Assembly (NCBI RefSeq): GCF_000832065.1
Contig: NZ_JXQM01000007.1
Location: 122,669 to 186,668, forward strand
Direction of reading: 5' to 3'
From: Nitrosospira sp. NpAV
GTDB taxonomy: Bacteria > Pseudomonadota > Gammaproteobacteria > Burkholderiales > Nitrosomonadaceae
Length of the DNA stretch: 64,000 bases
Below the pieces are notes generated by a model. The model saw only the letters and a program-made list of their open reading frames with translations, was not told the origin of the DNA and made no database searches. Shown piece after piece: positions 8,498-15,586 of the stretch. Every line of letters begins with the position of its first letter. Position 1 is the stretch's first letter. Both the position numbers and the translations under genes were made by a program.

Positions 8498-8722
8498 TTA
8501 GAAAAACGTAGGTTGTGCCACGGCTCGCGTGAGCGCCATTAGCGCGGTTTGAAAGTCGGTTGCGCCTATACTCACCCATCGCTGATCAAGTCCTTCGGTC
8601 GCTCTGAGTTTTTCTACTAACTCGCCAAGCTCGGCGCCTTTGGTCTTAATTTCATTCATAAGGGCTATCTCAGCTGATGTTAATTCGCGGTAGCCTTTAA
8701 TCTGACGGTGCTGATTTTCCAT
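8498..8722 (-). CDS. acb2: Acb2-like anti-CBASS cyclic-nucleotide sponge
   Basis: 74 residues, helical and soluble. It opens MENQHRQIKGYRELTSAEIA and ends RAVAQPTFF, which I recognise as the small phage protein family containing Acb2 of Pseudomonas phage PaMx33 and T4 Vs.4. These bind cyclic di- and tri-nucleotides and block CBASS defence. From memory, Tyr11 and Lys26 of Acb2 are needed for cGAMP binding, and both occur here at exactly positions 11 and 26. The gene is embedded between the tail sheath (gap 25 bp) and tail tube genes, so it would be expressed late. The family call is from memory; activity in this phage is inferred. Confidence 0.82.
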   Translation of the reverse strand: MENQHRQIKGYRELTSAEIALMNEIKTKGAELGELVEKLRATEGLDQRWVSIGATDFQTALMALTRAVAQPTFF

Positions 8723-8747
8723 TTTCTCCCCCGTTTACTTTTTCGAG

Positions 8748-10220
8748 TTACAGCCTGAATTGCACCGCCGCCGCGAACACCCGGAACTGATTAACAATAT
8801 CGGGCGGGATCACCGCATTGACCCGGTTCGGATCGCTGTCGGAACGCACCACCAGCAAATCGGCCTTGAACTGGTCGAAGTCTTCCACCAGGCCAACTTG
8901 CTCCAATTCGCGGAATAATCCGAGCAGCTCAGCCCGGATCACGCGCGGCGTGACAATCGCTTGTCCAGGTGCGAAGTTCGTACCATCGTCGGCCAGCTTA
9001 TAGCGGGGAAAGCGCAGCGCTATGCGCGCCCGTACCGCATAGCGGATGTAATCCACCGTCCATTTGGTTTCCAGATCCAGGTAACTGATATCCTCGATCC
9101 CGAACGCATTAGTCTGATAGGTAGTGACAACGCGCTCGATCAGCACACGGCCACCCGCGTCGACCAGGAAAGTACTGATACCATCCTTGAGCAACAGGTT
9201 GCGTTCCTCGCGCGTAAAACGTTCCTTTTCGCTCGGCGGCAGCAATCCCGACAGTAGCAGCGTTTGGAAAGGCCGGGCCGGATCGATCGCGCCATTGAAC
9301 TCACACACGGATGCCAACACCGCCGCCCAGATCCACGGTGCGGTGGGTGATTTGCCGGAACCAACAATGGTCGAATGCAGAGAGTTACGCGCGGCGCCGT
9401 AAGTGGTCAATGTTCCATGTGTGCCGGAGAGCCCGGCGAAAGCATGGCCGGTCTTTTGGGACATTGGCCCCCAGCGTGTACCCAACTCATTTTCCAGCGC
9501 CACCATGTTGGCCGAGTCCGTCCAGGGGGTAACGATGGTGTAGTACTGGTCATTGCCGATGGCCGAAAGCGCATTAGATACATTCGGATTCCCGCTACCG
9601 CTGGCCATTGCCACGATAGCCAGGCTGACGCCCTTCGGTGTGGCTTCGCCCATGTAGTAGTTAAGCCGGATGTCGATCGCGTTGCCGCACTCGCCTTTGT
9701 GTCGCGCGGTGATAGTCACCACTCCAACTGAGGGAGTGGCGGTAACCGGAAGATCAGCTGCCGCGTTGATTGCGGCCGCGATAGAGGCGGCCACCACGGT
9801 TACCGTATCGCCTGCGGCGACTCCGGCCTGCAGACGAACGCCACCGATATACAATTTGATCGTGCCTGCCTCGGTTGGGGAGCCGGTCACGGTGATCGTG
9901 CCGGTCGCCACCACGCCAGCGAGCAGATCATCCAGCGCCACGGCCCACATGTCCGAGTAGGGGTTAGCGATCTTGGCGGCGGCAATCATGCCGTGCAGCT
10001 GCGAGCCGCGCCCGAAATACCCGGCCGCCTGGTCTGCATTCAGCATCCGCGTTGGGATCTGCTGTGCCACAGTACCGGCGGTCAGGCGCTGACCGAGAAT
10101 CAAGATCTTGCGCTCTTGCTGCGGCAACCCCTGAACCGCCTTGCTGTTGTCGATTTCAATGTATTGGCCGGGAGTACGGATATCGACCGGGATCTCGGCG
10201 AAACTTACATTTTCTGGCAT
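8748..10220 (-). CDS. Contractile tail sheath protein (Mu gpL-like)
   Basis: 490 residues, close to Mu gpL (about 495). The family pattern is clear: VSFAEIPVDIRTPGQYIEIDNSKA near the N-terminus, RKILILGQRL, then the central GSGNPNVSNALSAIGNDQYYTIVTPWTD region, FNGAIDPARPFQTL, and the C-terminal YLDLETKWTVDYIRYAVRARIALRFPRYKLADDG. It forms the outer contractile tube. The ATG is preceded by CCAGGAGAAATAAGCC. Confidence 0.95.
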   Translation of the reverse strand: MPENVSFAEIPVDIRTPGQYIEIDNSKAVQGLPQQERKILILGQRLTAGTVAQQIPTRMLNADQAAGYFGRGSQLHGMIAAAKIANPYSDMWAVALDDLLAGVVATGTITVTGSPTEAGTIKLYIGGVRLQAGVAAGDTVTVVAASIAAAINAAADLPVTATPSVGVVTITARHKGECGNAIDIRLNYYMGEATPKGVSLAIVAMASGSGNPNVSNALSAIGNDQYYTIVTPWTDSANMVALENELGTRWGPMSQKTGHAFAGLSGTHGTLTTYGAARNSLHSTIVGSGKSPTAPWIWAAVLASVCEFNGAIDPARPFQTLLLSGLLPPSEKERFTREERNLLLKDGISTFLVDAGGRVLIERVVTTYQTNAFGIEDISYLDLETKWTVDYIRYAVRARIALRFPRYKLADDGTNFAPGQAIVTPRVIRAELLGLFRELEQVGLVEDFDQFKADLLVVRSDSDPNRVNAVIPPDIVNQFRVFAAAVQFRL

Positions 10221-10296
10221 GGCTTATTTCTCCTGGTTAACTTATCTGGTCAAACATAAAGGTCAGTTTGCTTTTTTGGCCTGGTTGAAGGTTTAC

Positions 10297-10461
10297 CTAA
10301 ATTTTCTTGCCTTTCGGTTTCTCGACTTCAATTACATCGCCATCCGCAAGGCGGCGTAGCCAGTAGCTGTTTAACTCGACCGACGCTCCCTCTGCCGGCA
10401 GAACGTTCCCGTTCGGCATGCGCACATGCAAGTCTGGCGCGGGTTTGATAAATTTCTGCAT
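10297..10461 (-). CDS. Small Mu gp38-like protein (DUF2635)
   Basis: 54 residues, starting MQKFIKPAPDLHVRMPNG and ending with the Lys-rich KPKGKKI. The ATG at 10461 follows AAAGGAGAGACG. Small proteins with this N-terminal pattern and a WLRRLADGDV segment occur directly before the sheath gene in Mu (gp38) and relatives. It is probably a tail accessory protein; its precise role is unknown. Confidence 0.85.
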   Translation of the reverse strand: MQKFIKPAPDLHVRMPNGNVLPAEGASVELNSYWLRRLADGDVIEVEKPKGKKI

Positions 10462-10471
10462 CGTCTCTCCT

Positions 10472-11083
10472 TTATGATGTGGGCAGCGTTACCTGGTCAA
10501 CGGCATCCGGCTTGGATGCAGTCTGGTCAGGCGGCTCTTGCAACCACTTGTTATGCTCGGCCGCAGTCTCATGCGGCGGGATATCCATATCACTATGGAA
10601 CGTAGCGAAGTCGTTAAGCGCTTCCTCATCCACCGGTACGGGCAGATCCACCGTGCCGTACGTCTCGATCTGTACCACCCCGGCGTAAACGCCAGCCTTA
10701 TAGAGCAGATCCTCGGCCATGAAATCGATTGCGGTTACCTTCCAACTGCTCTGCCCCGCGAACGCACCATCAAGCAATCCTGCAACCGCTTCCAGCATTT
10801 CATATAAGCCCACCGGCCCGATGGCGCCGCCGTCTCCCTGGCGCGCGGCAATGTGCCCCCGACTGTTGCGTGCGATACAGGCGACACCGAAGCGCAGCCG
10901 GGCCGAACGATCCGCCACCCGCAGAGATCCGGCGGCGAGATATACCGCCGGTGCATCCGTGGTGAATTTTTTCACCAGGCTGTCTCCCGACAGGTCCGGC
11001 AGACTGGCTACATCGCGCAGCTTGGCACCAATGGGTGCCCCCTTTATCAGCGCAATCAGATCATTTTCAGCTTCAGCCAGCAT
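10472..11083 (-). CDS. Mu gp37-like tail terminator candidate (DUF1834)
   Basis: 203 residues from the ATG at 11083, which has AAGGAATTATCA ahead of it. An in-frame upstream start would lengthen it by 20 residues but lacks a ribosome site. The N-terminus LAEAENDLIALIKGAPIGAKLRDVASLP and the middle part with YEMLEAVAGLL match the gp37 family. The position, between gpG-type and sheath genes, suggests a tail terminator or connector role. It overlaps the preceding gene by 11 bases. Confidence 0.82.
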   Translation of the reverse strand: MLAEAENDLIALIKGAPIGAKLRDVASLPDLSGDSLVKKFTTDAPAVYLAAGSLRVADRSARLRFGVACIARNSRGHIAARQGDGGAIGPVGLYEMLEAVAGLLDGAFAGQSSWKVTAIDFMAEDLLYKAGVYAGVVQIETYGTVDLPVPVDEEALNDFATFHSDMDIPPHETAAEHNKWLQEPPDQTASKPDAVDQVTLPTS

Positions 11084-11579
11084 TGATAATTCCTTGAATC
11101 CGCATTTGCAGAATATCCAGTATGTCAGCCTCATCTCCGGCATTAATGCCCAGGAAAGGCCGCGCCGGGATGGTTACCGATTTGGTGGTGACAAACGCAC
11201 CGTTAGCCAGCTTAAAGCGTAGCGATGATGCATTTCTCGGTTTGATTACGCCGCCAAATTGATGGATAGCGGCATAGATACGGTTAACACCCCATTCCGC
11301 AAAGTCACGGCCGGAATGACTGGTGATTGAATCACCCAGGTGTCCATCTTTGGTCAACGTCCTGCCCCCACTGATCTGCACGCGGATGCTCGGTTTCCAG
11401 CGCCTGCCATCCGGCCCGATCTCGGTACGGAAGCGCTCACGCGTGCTGTTTTCTCCCAGCGTAGCGATGTCGCGCATCGCATCCTTGTTGTCGCGGCCGA
11501 GCGCAATCAGGTTGAGCAACACCGCCCTGATCTTGGCATCGTCATGCGAAACGCTGACGGCAATGCCAGGCACGGCCAT
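11073..11579 (-). CDS. Phage virion morphogenesis / head-tail joining protein (Mu gpG-like)
   Basis: 168 residues. The pattern RGREN... is replaced here by RDNKDAMRDIATLGENSTRERF, followed by GRRWKPS, LTKDGHLGDSI, NRIYAAIHQFGG and IPARPFLGIN, which is the signature of the phage virion morphogenesis family (P2 gpS, Mu gpG). In Mu, G lies next to F; here it lies after the DUF1320 gene, an arrangement seen in several Mu-like phages. Its probable role is tail completion or head-tail joining. Confidence 0.88.
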   Translation of the reverse strand: MAVPGIAVSVSHDDAKIRAVLLNLIALGRDNKDAMRDIATLGENSTRERFRTEIGPDGRRWKPSIRVQISGGRTLTKDGHLGDSITSHSGRDFAEWGVNRIYAAIHQFGGVIKPRNASSLRFKLANGAFVTTKSVTIPARPFLGINAGDEADILDILQMRIQGIINAG

Positions 11580-12082
11580 TAGATAAATCCTTCCGCGTTA
11601 CCGCGCCGGAATACCGGCGTGGTAGACGAAATCTGCGCCGCGTCGTTGGCGGTCGGCCGATTGCCGGAGACATCCACACCCAGGCTGATTAAACCCTTGG
11701 CGATCGCCTCAAGCTGCTTGATAACGTTTTTGTTACGTTCGGTTACGGTGTCGGTAGCCATGTCGTCGTACAGCGCATAGCGGGCAAGATCACAGGCCGC
11801 CACCATTACCAAGCGCGGCACGGCAATCAGAGGTACTGTGTAACGAGTAGCGAGATAGCCGTTGATCGTGCTATCCGCATCCAGCAGCTTGCTCTCGATC
11901 AGCGTCAGCGCTGCCACTGTTGCCGCCTGCTCATCCGTGGTGTAACCGGCAAGGCTTCCTGCGGCGGCGGCCGTCTTGAGCATCTCCGCCGTCACCATGC
12001 GCGGCATGCCACGATCAGCCCGCTGCGCGATCTCTTCAGCGCCGAACTGGTCAAGCAGGTTAGTGGCGGTGGCGTACGTCAT
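11579..12082 (-). CDS. Mu gp36-like head-tail connector (DUF1320)
   Basis: 167 residues. It starts with TYATATNLLDQFGAEEIAQRAD, the conserved N-terminus of the DUF1320/gp36 family, and includes LDADSTINGYLATRYTVPL and CDLARYALYDD, the helical core of this head-completion family. The start and stop overlap both neighbours (ATGA-type junctions), consistent with a polycistronic message from the capsid side. Confidence 0.9.
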   Translation of the reverse strand: MTYATATNLLDQFGAEEIAQRADRGMPRMVTAEMLKTAAAAGSLAGYTTDEQAATVAALTLIESKLLDADSTINGYLATRYTVPLIAVPRLVMVAACDLARYALYDDMATDTVTERNKNVIKQLEAIAKGLISLGVDVSGNRPTANDAAQISSTTPVFRRGNAEGFI

Positions 12083-12411
12083 TACTCAGCTGCGATATCG
12101 ATAAAAGCGACGCTCAGCAGCGGCTCGCTGATAATTTGGTCAAGTTGCTCCGGGGTCAGATCAGCCGCGTTCAAAGTGACAGGCTCCGTACCGAATTGAA
12201 TTCCGGCGCGCCGGAAACCGTTGCGCTCGGCCTGGACAATCAACGCATGCACCACTTTCTCTTTCTGGACTTCCGGCCCAGGCGCGGGAGGAAGTTCTGC
12301 TTCGCGTGTCCCTTGAGGTTCGGACACAGATTGGGCAGATTCCAGCATAGCTTCCGTCTCACCGGACACCACGCTTGATTGAGCTGGTACTGCAGGGTTT
12401 CTCTTTGCCAT
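12082..12411 (-). CDS. Mu gp35-like protein
   Basis: 109 residues from the ATG at 12411, chosen because GGAG lies six bases ahead; the ATG at 12423 has no such site. The first half is low-complexity (Pro/Glu/Ser-rich). The C-terminal half (ALIVQAERNGFRRAGIQFG, LTPEQLDQIISEPLL) is the conserved Mu gp35 / FluMu HI1506-type domain. It lies between capsid and DUF1320 genes as in Mu. Function is unknown. Confidence 0.8.
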   Translation of the reverse strand: MAKRNPAVPAQSSVVSGETEAMLESAQSVSEPQGTREAELPPAPGPEVQKEKVVHALIVQAERNGFRRAGIQFGTEPVTLNAADLTPEQLDQIISEPLLSVAFIDIAAE

Positions 12412-12438
12412 ATCGATCTCCATTAATCTGCAGAGGCG

Positions 12439-12468
12439 GGGGGAGGTGAATCGTCTTTATCCTCCCCC
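12439..12468. repeat. Hairpin in the capsid-gp35 gap, arms GGGGGAGG / CCTCCCCC
   Basis: An 8-bp perfect stem with a 14-base loop. It is the second of two hairpins in the 124-bp gap after the major capsid gene. It has no U-tract, so it is more likely to protect or process the capsid transcript than to terminate it; this is inference. Confidence 0.6.
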
Positions 12469-12504
12469 ATCGCTTGCAGGCACGGGCAGGGTTTTATTCA
12501 ATTA

Positions 12505-12524
12505 CGCTCCGTCTTAACGGAGCG
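12505..12524 (-). terminator. Hairpin just after the major capsid gene
   Basis: CGCTCCGT and ACGGAGCG form a perfect 8-bp stem with a 4-base loop, beginning 23 bases past the capsid stop codon. On the minus strand it is followed by TAATTGAATAAAA rather than a U-run, so termination would be weak. A partial terminator that raises capsid yield over downstream tail genes is a reasonable reading. Confidence 0.5.
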
Positions 12525-12547
12525 CTCACATCAAGCGTCAGCGGCAA

Positions 12548-13576
12548 TTAACCGGTTGATCCCCAGGCCATCTGCCAAAAACCATAACCGCCCGCCGCCC
12601 GCGCTTCCGCGCCGAACTTGAATTTCTTGCGGCTGAATACATCGTCAGTTTGCGGATCTATCTGCTCGACGAACACCGGCGCCTTGCGCTCCTGGTAAAT
12701 AAAAGGCTTGACCGGCTTCGTGGTGTCTAGCAGGAACCAGGCCGTATCGGAAGTCAGCCGGGCATCCACCACCACTTCAGCCGTTCCTTTGTAGGGATTG
12801 GCTTTGCCATCGTCGAGGCGATCGTTATTGATAAGTGCCAGGGCAATTGCCTCAAGCGCAGGGGGCACGAGCAATACGTTCGGGATGATATTGAGGGGAC
12901 GGCCTTCATCGTCTTTGAATTTGCGCATCGCCGTGCGGCCCGCGCCATAACTGGCGATAGCAAGCGCCTGCGTAGCGGCGGATAGCGCTACCGCACCCTT
13001 ATTGGAGACCGATGCACCCGCCACCGGGTGATCAGTGTCAAAATAATATTGACCGTCGTAGCACTGGTTGGCGAAGCCACCATTGACCAGAGCCATCACA
13101 ATCTCATCCGGCAATTGCTTAGCTGAGAAACCGGCCATTTGAGCTTGAGGCGCATAAATGCCAAGCTGATCATCCTCGATGTGATTGCGATCAACTTCTA
13201 TAGTGGCTTCCCAGTCGTCATTAACGATCGTGTATTTGAAGGCTTCGAGGGATTTAACAAACTTATCGCCAACCCACTTCCGCATTTTCGGGAAAGCGGA
13301 TAGCCAGGCGTAATCATTTTGCCCAGTAGTGGATGGTACTTTCATGGCAATTTTTTGCCAGACAGATGGCGCCGCGTCGAACGCATTGACGAATGAGGTT
13401 TTGAGGCTGATAAATACATTGCTGATTGTGTCTTTGTTCACCAGCATCCCAGCAAAACCAAGCAGCTCGATGCCGGAACCGGCATCATGTTGCCCGGCTA
13501 TCGCACCGAACGGCAGAAGCGCCAGCAGCGCCACAAGACCGGCGCCGATCAGAGTGAGAATTTTAGAAAAATGCAT
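12548..13576 (-). CDS. Major capsid protein (Mu gpT-like) with hydrophobic N-terminal leader
   Basis: 342 residues. From residue 43 on (MLVNKDTISNVFISLKTSF, VPSTTGQNDYAWLSAFPKMRKWVGD, DWEATIEVDRNHIEDDQLG, YYFDTDHPV) it matches the Mu major head protein, whose members normally begin at that point. The preceding 42 residues look like a signal peptide: a basic start, a long Leu/Ala run, then AIAG. The upstream ATG at 13576 has a good site (AGGAGAAACAACG); the internal ATG at 13450 has none, so the leader is probably translated. It might be a scaffold or cleavage segment removed by the phage protease. Confidence 0.93.
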   Translation of the reverse strand: MHFSKILTLIGAGLVALLALLPFGAIAGQHDAGSGIELLGFAGMLVNKDTISNVFISLKTSFVNAFDAAPSVWQKIAMKVPSTTGQNDYAWLSAFPKMRKWVGDKFVKSLEAFKYTIVNDDWEATIEVDRNHIEDDQLGIYAPQAQMAGFSAKQLPDEIVMALVNGGFANQCYDGQYYFDTDHPVAGASVSNKGAVALSAATQALAIASYGAGRTAMRKFKDDEGRPLNIIPNVLLVPPALEAIALALINNDRLDDGKANPYKGTAEVVVDARLTSDTAWFLLDTTKPVKPFIYQERKAPVFVEQIDPQTDDVFSRKKFKFGAEARAAGGYGFWQMAWGSTG

Positions 13577-13635
13577 CGTTGTTTCTCCTGGTAGATAAAT
13601 AAATAGAGCTGCTTTTCTTCTCTAGCTTTGAATCT

Positions 13636-14034
13636 TTACTGCACCCAGACGCCGTCCGAATCGACTCCGATCACAACTCCGGCAGCGGAACGGGTATTGG
13701 TACCATTGGTCTTGGCCACTGTTTGGTCATCAATGACATAACAAGTTTTGCCAAGGTCGGCCTGAGTTACCGCATCGGCGCCGTGATTGAGCCACTTGAA
13801 CGCTTTGCGGCGGCGCACAAGCACGTTCTTGGCGCCATTGGCGCCGGGATTCACTACTTGCTCTTCAGCCCGACCAAGGTAAGTTAGCGTGGTAGCAACA
13901 GCGCCGGGGGTTGCGTAACCACTGGCGTTGGCCACCACCAACGCGCCCGCGTAAATGGTGACGCCAGTGGCTACGGGGACGGAGATCAATTCCCCGTCTT
14001 GCATGTGTGTGTTGCGATCTGCTGCGAGTGCCAT
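13636..14034 (-). CDS. Head decoration-like protein
   Basis: 132 residues, starting ALAADRNTHMQDGELISVPVATGVTIYAGALVV. This is the beta-rich pattern of small head proteins (DUF2190-like) found between protease and capsid genes. Other segments are LTYLGRAEEQVV and a repetitive Thr/Asn region near the C-terminus. An AAGGAGAAAGATATG start context gives strong translation, as expected of an abundant virion protein. Its exact place on the head is inferred. Confidence 0.8.
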   Translation of the reverse strand: MALAADRNTHMQDGELISVPVATGVTIYAGALVVANASGYATPGAVATTLTYLGRAEEQVVNPGANGAKNVLVRRRKAFKWLNHGADAVTQADLGKTCYVIDDQTVAKTNGTNTRSAAGVVIGVDSDGVWVQ

Positions 14035-14106
14035 ATCTTTCTCCTTGTCTGATGTTTTAATCTTCGCGAGGCCAAGTGGCCGGGCGATCCCGCGCGACCA
14101 GGTTCT

Positions 14107-15210
14107 TTAAACTGGCGCGCCGAGTGTTTTCTTGAATTCTTCCGGCGAGACGCCCATTGCTTTGCATACGGCCAATTGCGATTCAGTGAGCTGCTCATCG
14201 TTCCCACCTTCACCAGGCTTCTTGCCGCCGGTCTGAGTACCACTGAGAGCCGCAACCGGCTGCGCGGTATCGAGATAGCCTTTCAGCGCCGCGATATCCT
14301 TGCCACCCAGTTCACGCGCCCATGCTTCTTGCGGAGGCAACAGACGCCCGTCGGCAAGCGCGGCGGTAACCAGGCTATCCACCTCGCGCCCGTTAACTTC
14401 TGCCCGTAGCGACGCCAGCTCATCCTGCACCGCTTTCATGGTATCGATTGGCACATACTTGGCCGGATCTGGTGAGGCAGCCTTGAGTTCAACAATTTCC
14501 GTGTTCCGCGCGGCGAGCAGCGTGGGCAAGCTGAATCCAACCGTGGCCGCTTCCGGATTGCCGTTTTTTATTACGTCAACGGCTTTCTGCAGCTCCGCTA
14601 CAACCTCTTCCGTGGTGGCCAGTGTTGGCAGATTTAGAAGCCAACGGATATTGTTCAACAGCTCATCAAGGTTCATAGTTAAAAGCTCCTGTGTTTCAGT
14701 TGAAAAGCGTGTAGCGGCAGCCTGTGCCACCACGTCGTCCATCCCATCAAGGGCTGGGTTATTGGTTAATGCCGCGTTAAAGATTGATCTGATCGCACCG
14801 GTTTTTTTGTCGTAGCTGAAAACCGGGGAAATGTAGAGATACTCCTTCGCCTCGATCAAGGCTGAGGCGCGTGCAGTCCATTCAACATCAATCGCATAAA
14901 GGCCATCGCCCTCACGCCATTCAAGCTTCTTGAACCAAGCCGCCGCCGGGGCAGGCTGGCCGTTTTTTGCAGCCAGCAGGGATTGATGCTCATAGTCGAT
15001 CACCAGGGGATTGCTCCGCCCGGCAAGTTGGTCAATGATGGCTTGAGCCAGTGTTGCATCGATGTACCAGTGCGGCGCATCCTTGGGACGACCATCCGTG
15101 GCGCGGAACTTTCCGGCGGGAAGCAATTGCACCTCGGCACTGGCGGACAGCGCAAATGCGCACGCGGCAAAACCAATTGCGAGGGGGAAGGTTTTCGGTT
15201 TGCGATTCAT
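14107..15210 (-). CDS. Phage protease / scaffold (Mu gpI-like)
   Basis: 367 residues, similar to Mu gpI (361). The N-terminal protease part has VQLLPAGKFRATDGRP, APHWYIDATLAQAIID, the LVIDYEHQSLLA segment and YLYISPVFSYDKKTG, all conserved in the I protease family. The C-terminal half, with a Glu/Lys-rich helix and a tail ending EEFKKTLGAPV, is the likely scaffold made also in Mu as gpZ. An internal ATG around 14676 (MNLDELLNNIRWLL) could start such a Z-like product. The gene lies directly behind a 54-bp promoter-like element. Confidence 0.92.
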   Translation of the reverse strand: MNRKPKTFPLAIGFAACAFALSASAEVQLLPAGKFRATDGRPKDAPHWYIDATLAQAIIDQLAGRSNPLVIDYEHQSLLAAKNGQPAPAAAWFKKLEWREGDGLYAIDVEWTARASALIEAKEYLYISPVFSYDKKTGAIRSIFNAALTNNPALDGMDDVVAQAAATRFSTETQELLTMNLDELLNNIRWLLNLPTLATTEEVVAELQKAVDVIKNGNPEAATVGFSLPTLLAARNTEIVELKAASPDPAKYVPIDTMKAVQDELASLRAEVNGREVDSLVTAALADGRLLPPQEAWARELGGKDIAALKGYLDTAQPVAALSGTQTGGKKPGEGGNDEQLTESQLAVCKAMGVSPEEFKKTLGAPV

Positions 15211-15264
15211 GCCGCCATTGTGCGGGCGGCCGGGAAGGTAGTTAAGGCGGAAGCGTTTCCGCCC
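15211..15264 (-). promoter_or_regulatory. Putative late promoter PI (copy 2 of a 54-bp element)
   Basis: This stretch ends at the ATG of the protease gene and is the same length as, and largely identical to, the stretch ahead of the amidase gene (25813-25866). Both contain an exact inverted repeat, GGCGGAA-N4-TTCCGCC (here 15246-15263), followed by TTAACT and, just before the ATG, CACAATGGCGGC. The repeat is centred about 44 bases ahead of the ATG. Mu C protein binds a dyad in the -35 region of PI and Plys, which are at these same two places. CACAAT would then be the -10 box and the mRNA would be nearly leaderless. Confidence 0.75.
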
Positions 15265-15586
15265 CGGAAGGGATTAGGATCTAAATTAGATTAGCACCCT
15301 AAAAACTCTACCGTCAACCGATAAGATGCGAAACATAGGTTTTGCTCCGCGTTTCAATGCCGCTATGAGCGAATTTAACGGGGGTCTAACGCGGGTATCT
15401 GAATTTTTCAGGGGCATAGTAGCCGGATACGTCTCTCAAACGCTTAAACCCCCATCTTTCAGCTTGCTGCTTTTCCCCACTGGGACTATACTTTTATCGA
15501 ACGGGTGAGCTGTGGAAATTTCGGAGTCCACAGTAACGTTTCCGAGTATTCGTTGATGGAGGGACGTCCGGCCTCCCATCCGTTTC
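15265..15586. other. Gap between head gene MuF and late promoter PI
   Basis: No convincing gene in 322 bases. A plus-strand frame at 15326-15508 has no ribosome site or recognisable protein. Visible structures are an exact 13-base palindrome, ATCTAAATTAGAT (15279-15291), and an imperfect hairpin with arms GATGGAGGG and CCTCCCATC starting about 15556, just after the MuF stop. That hairpin would suit the end of the Plys transcript. In Mu the G gene lies in this interval; here it lies elsewhere. Confidence 0.6.

Noticed and set aside
15326..15508. 60-residue plus-strand frame in the MuF-protease gap
   Set aside because: No ribosome site, wrong strand for the operon, no recognisable protein.
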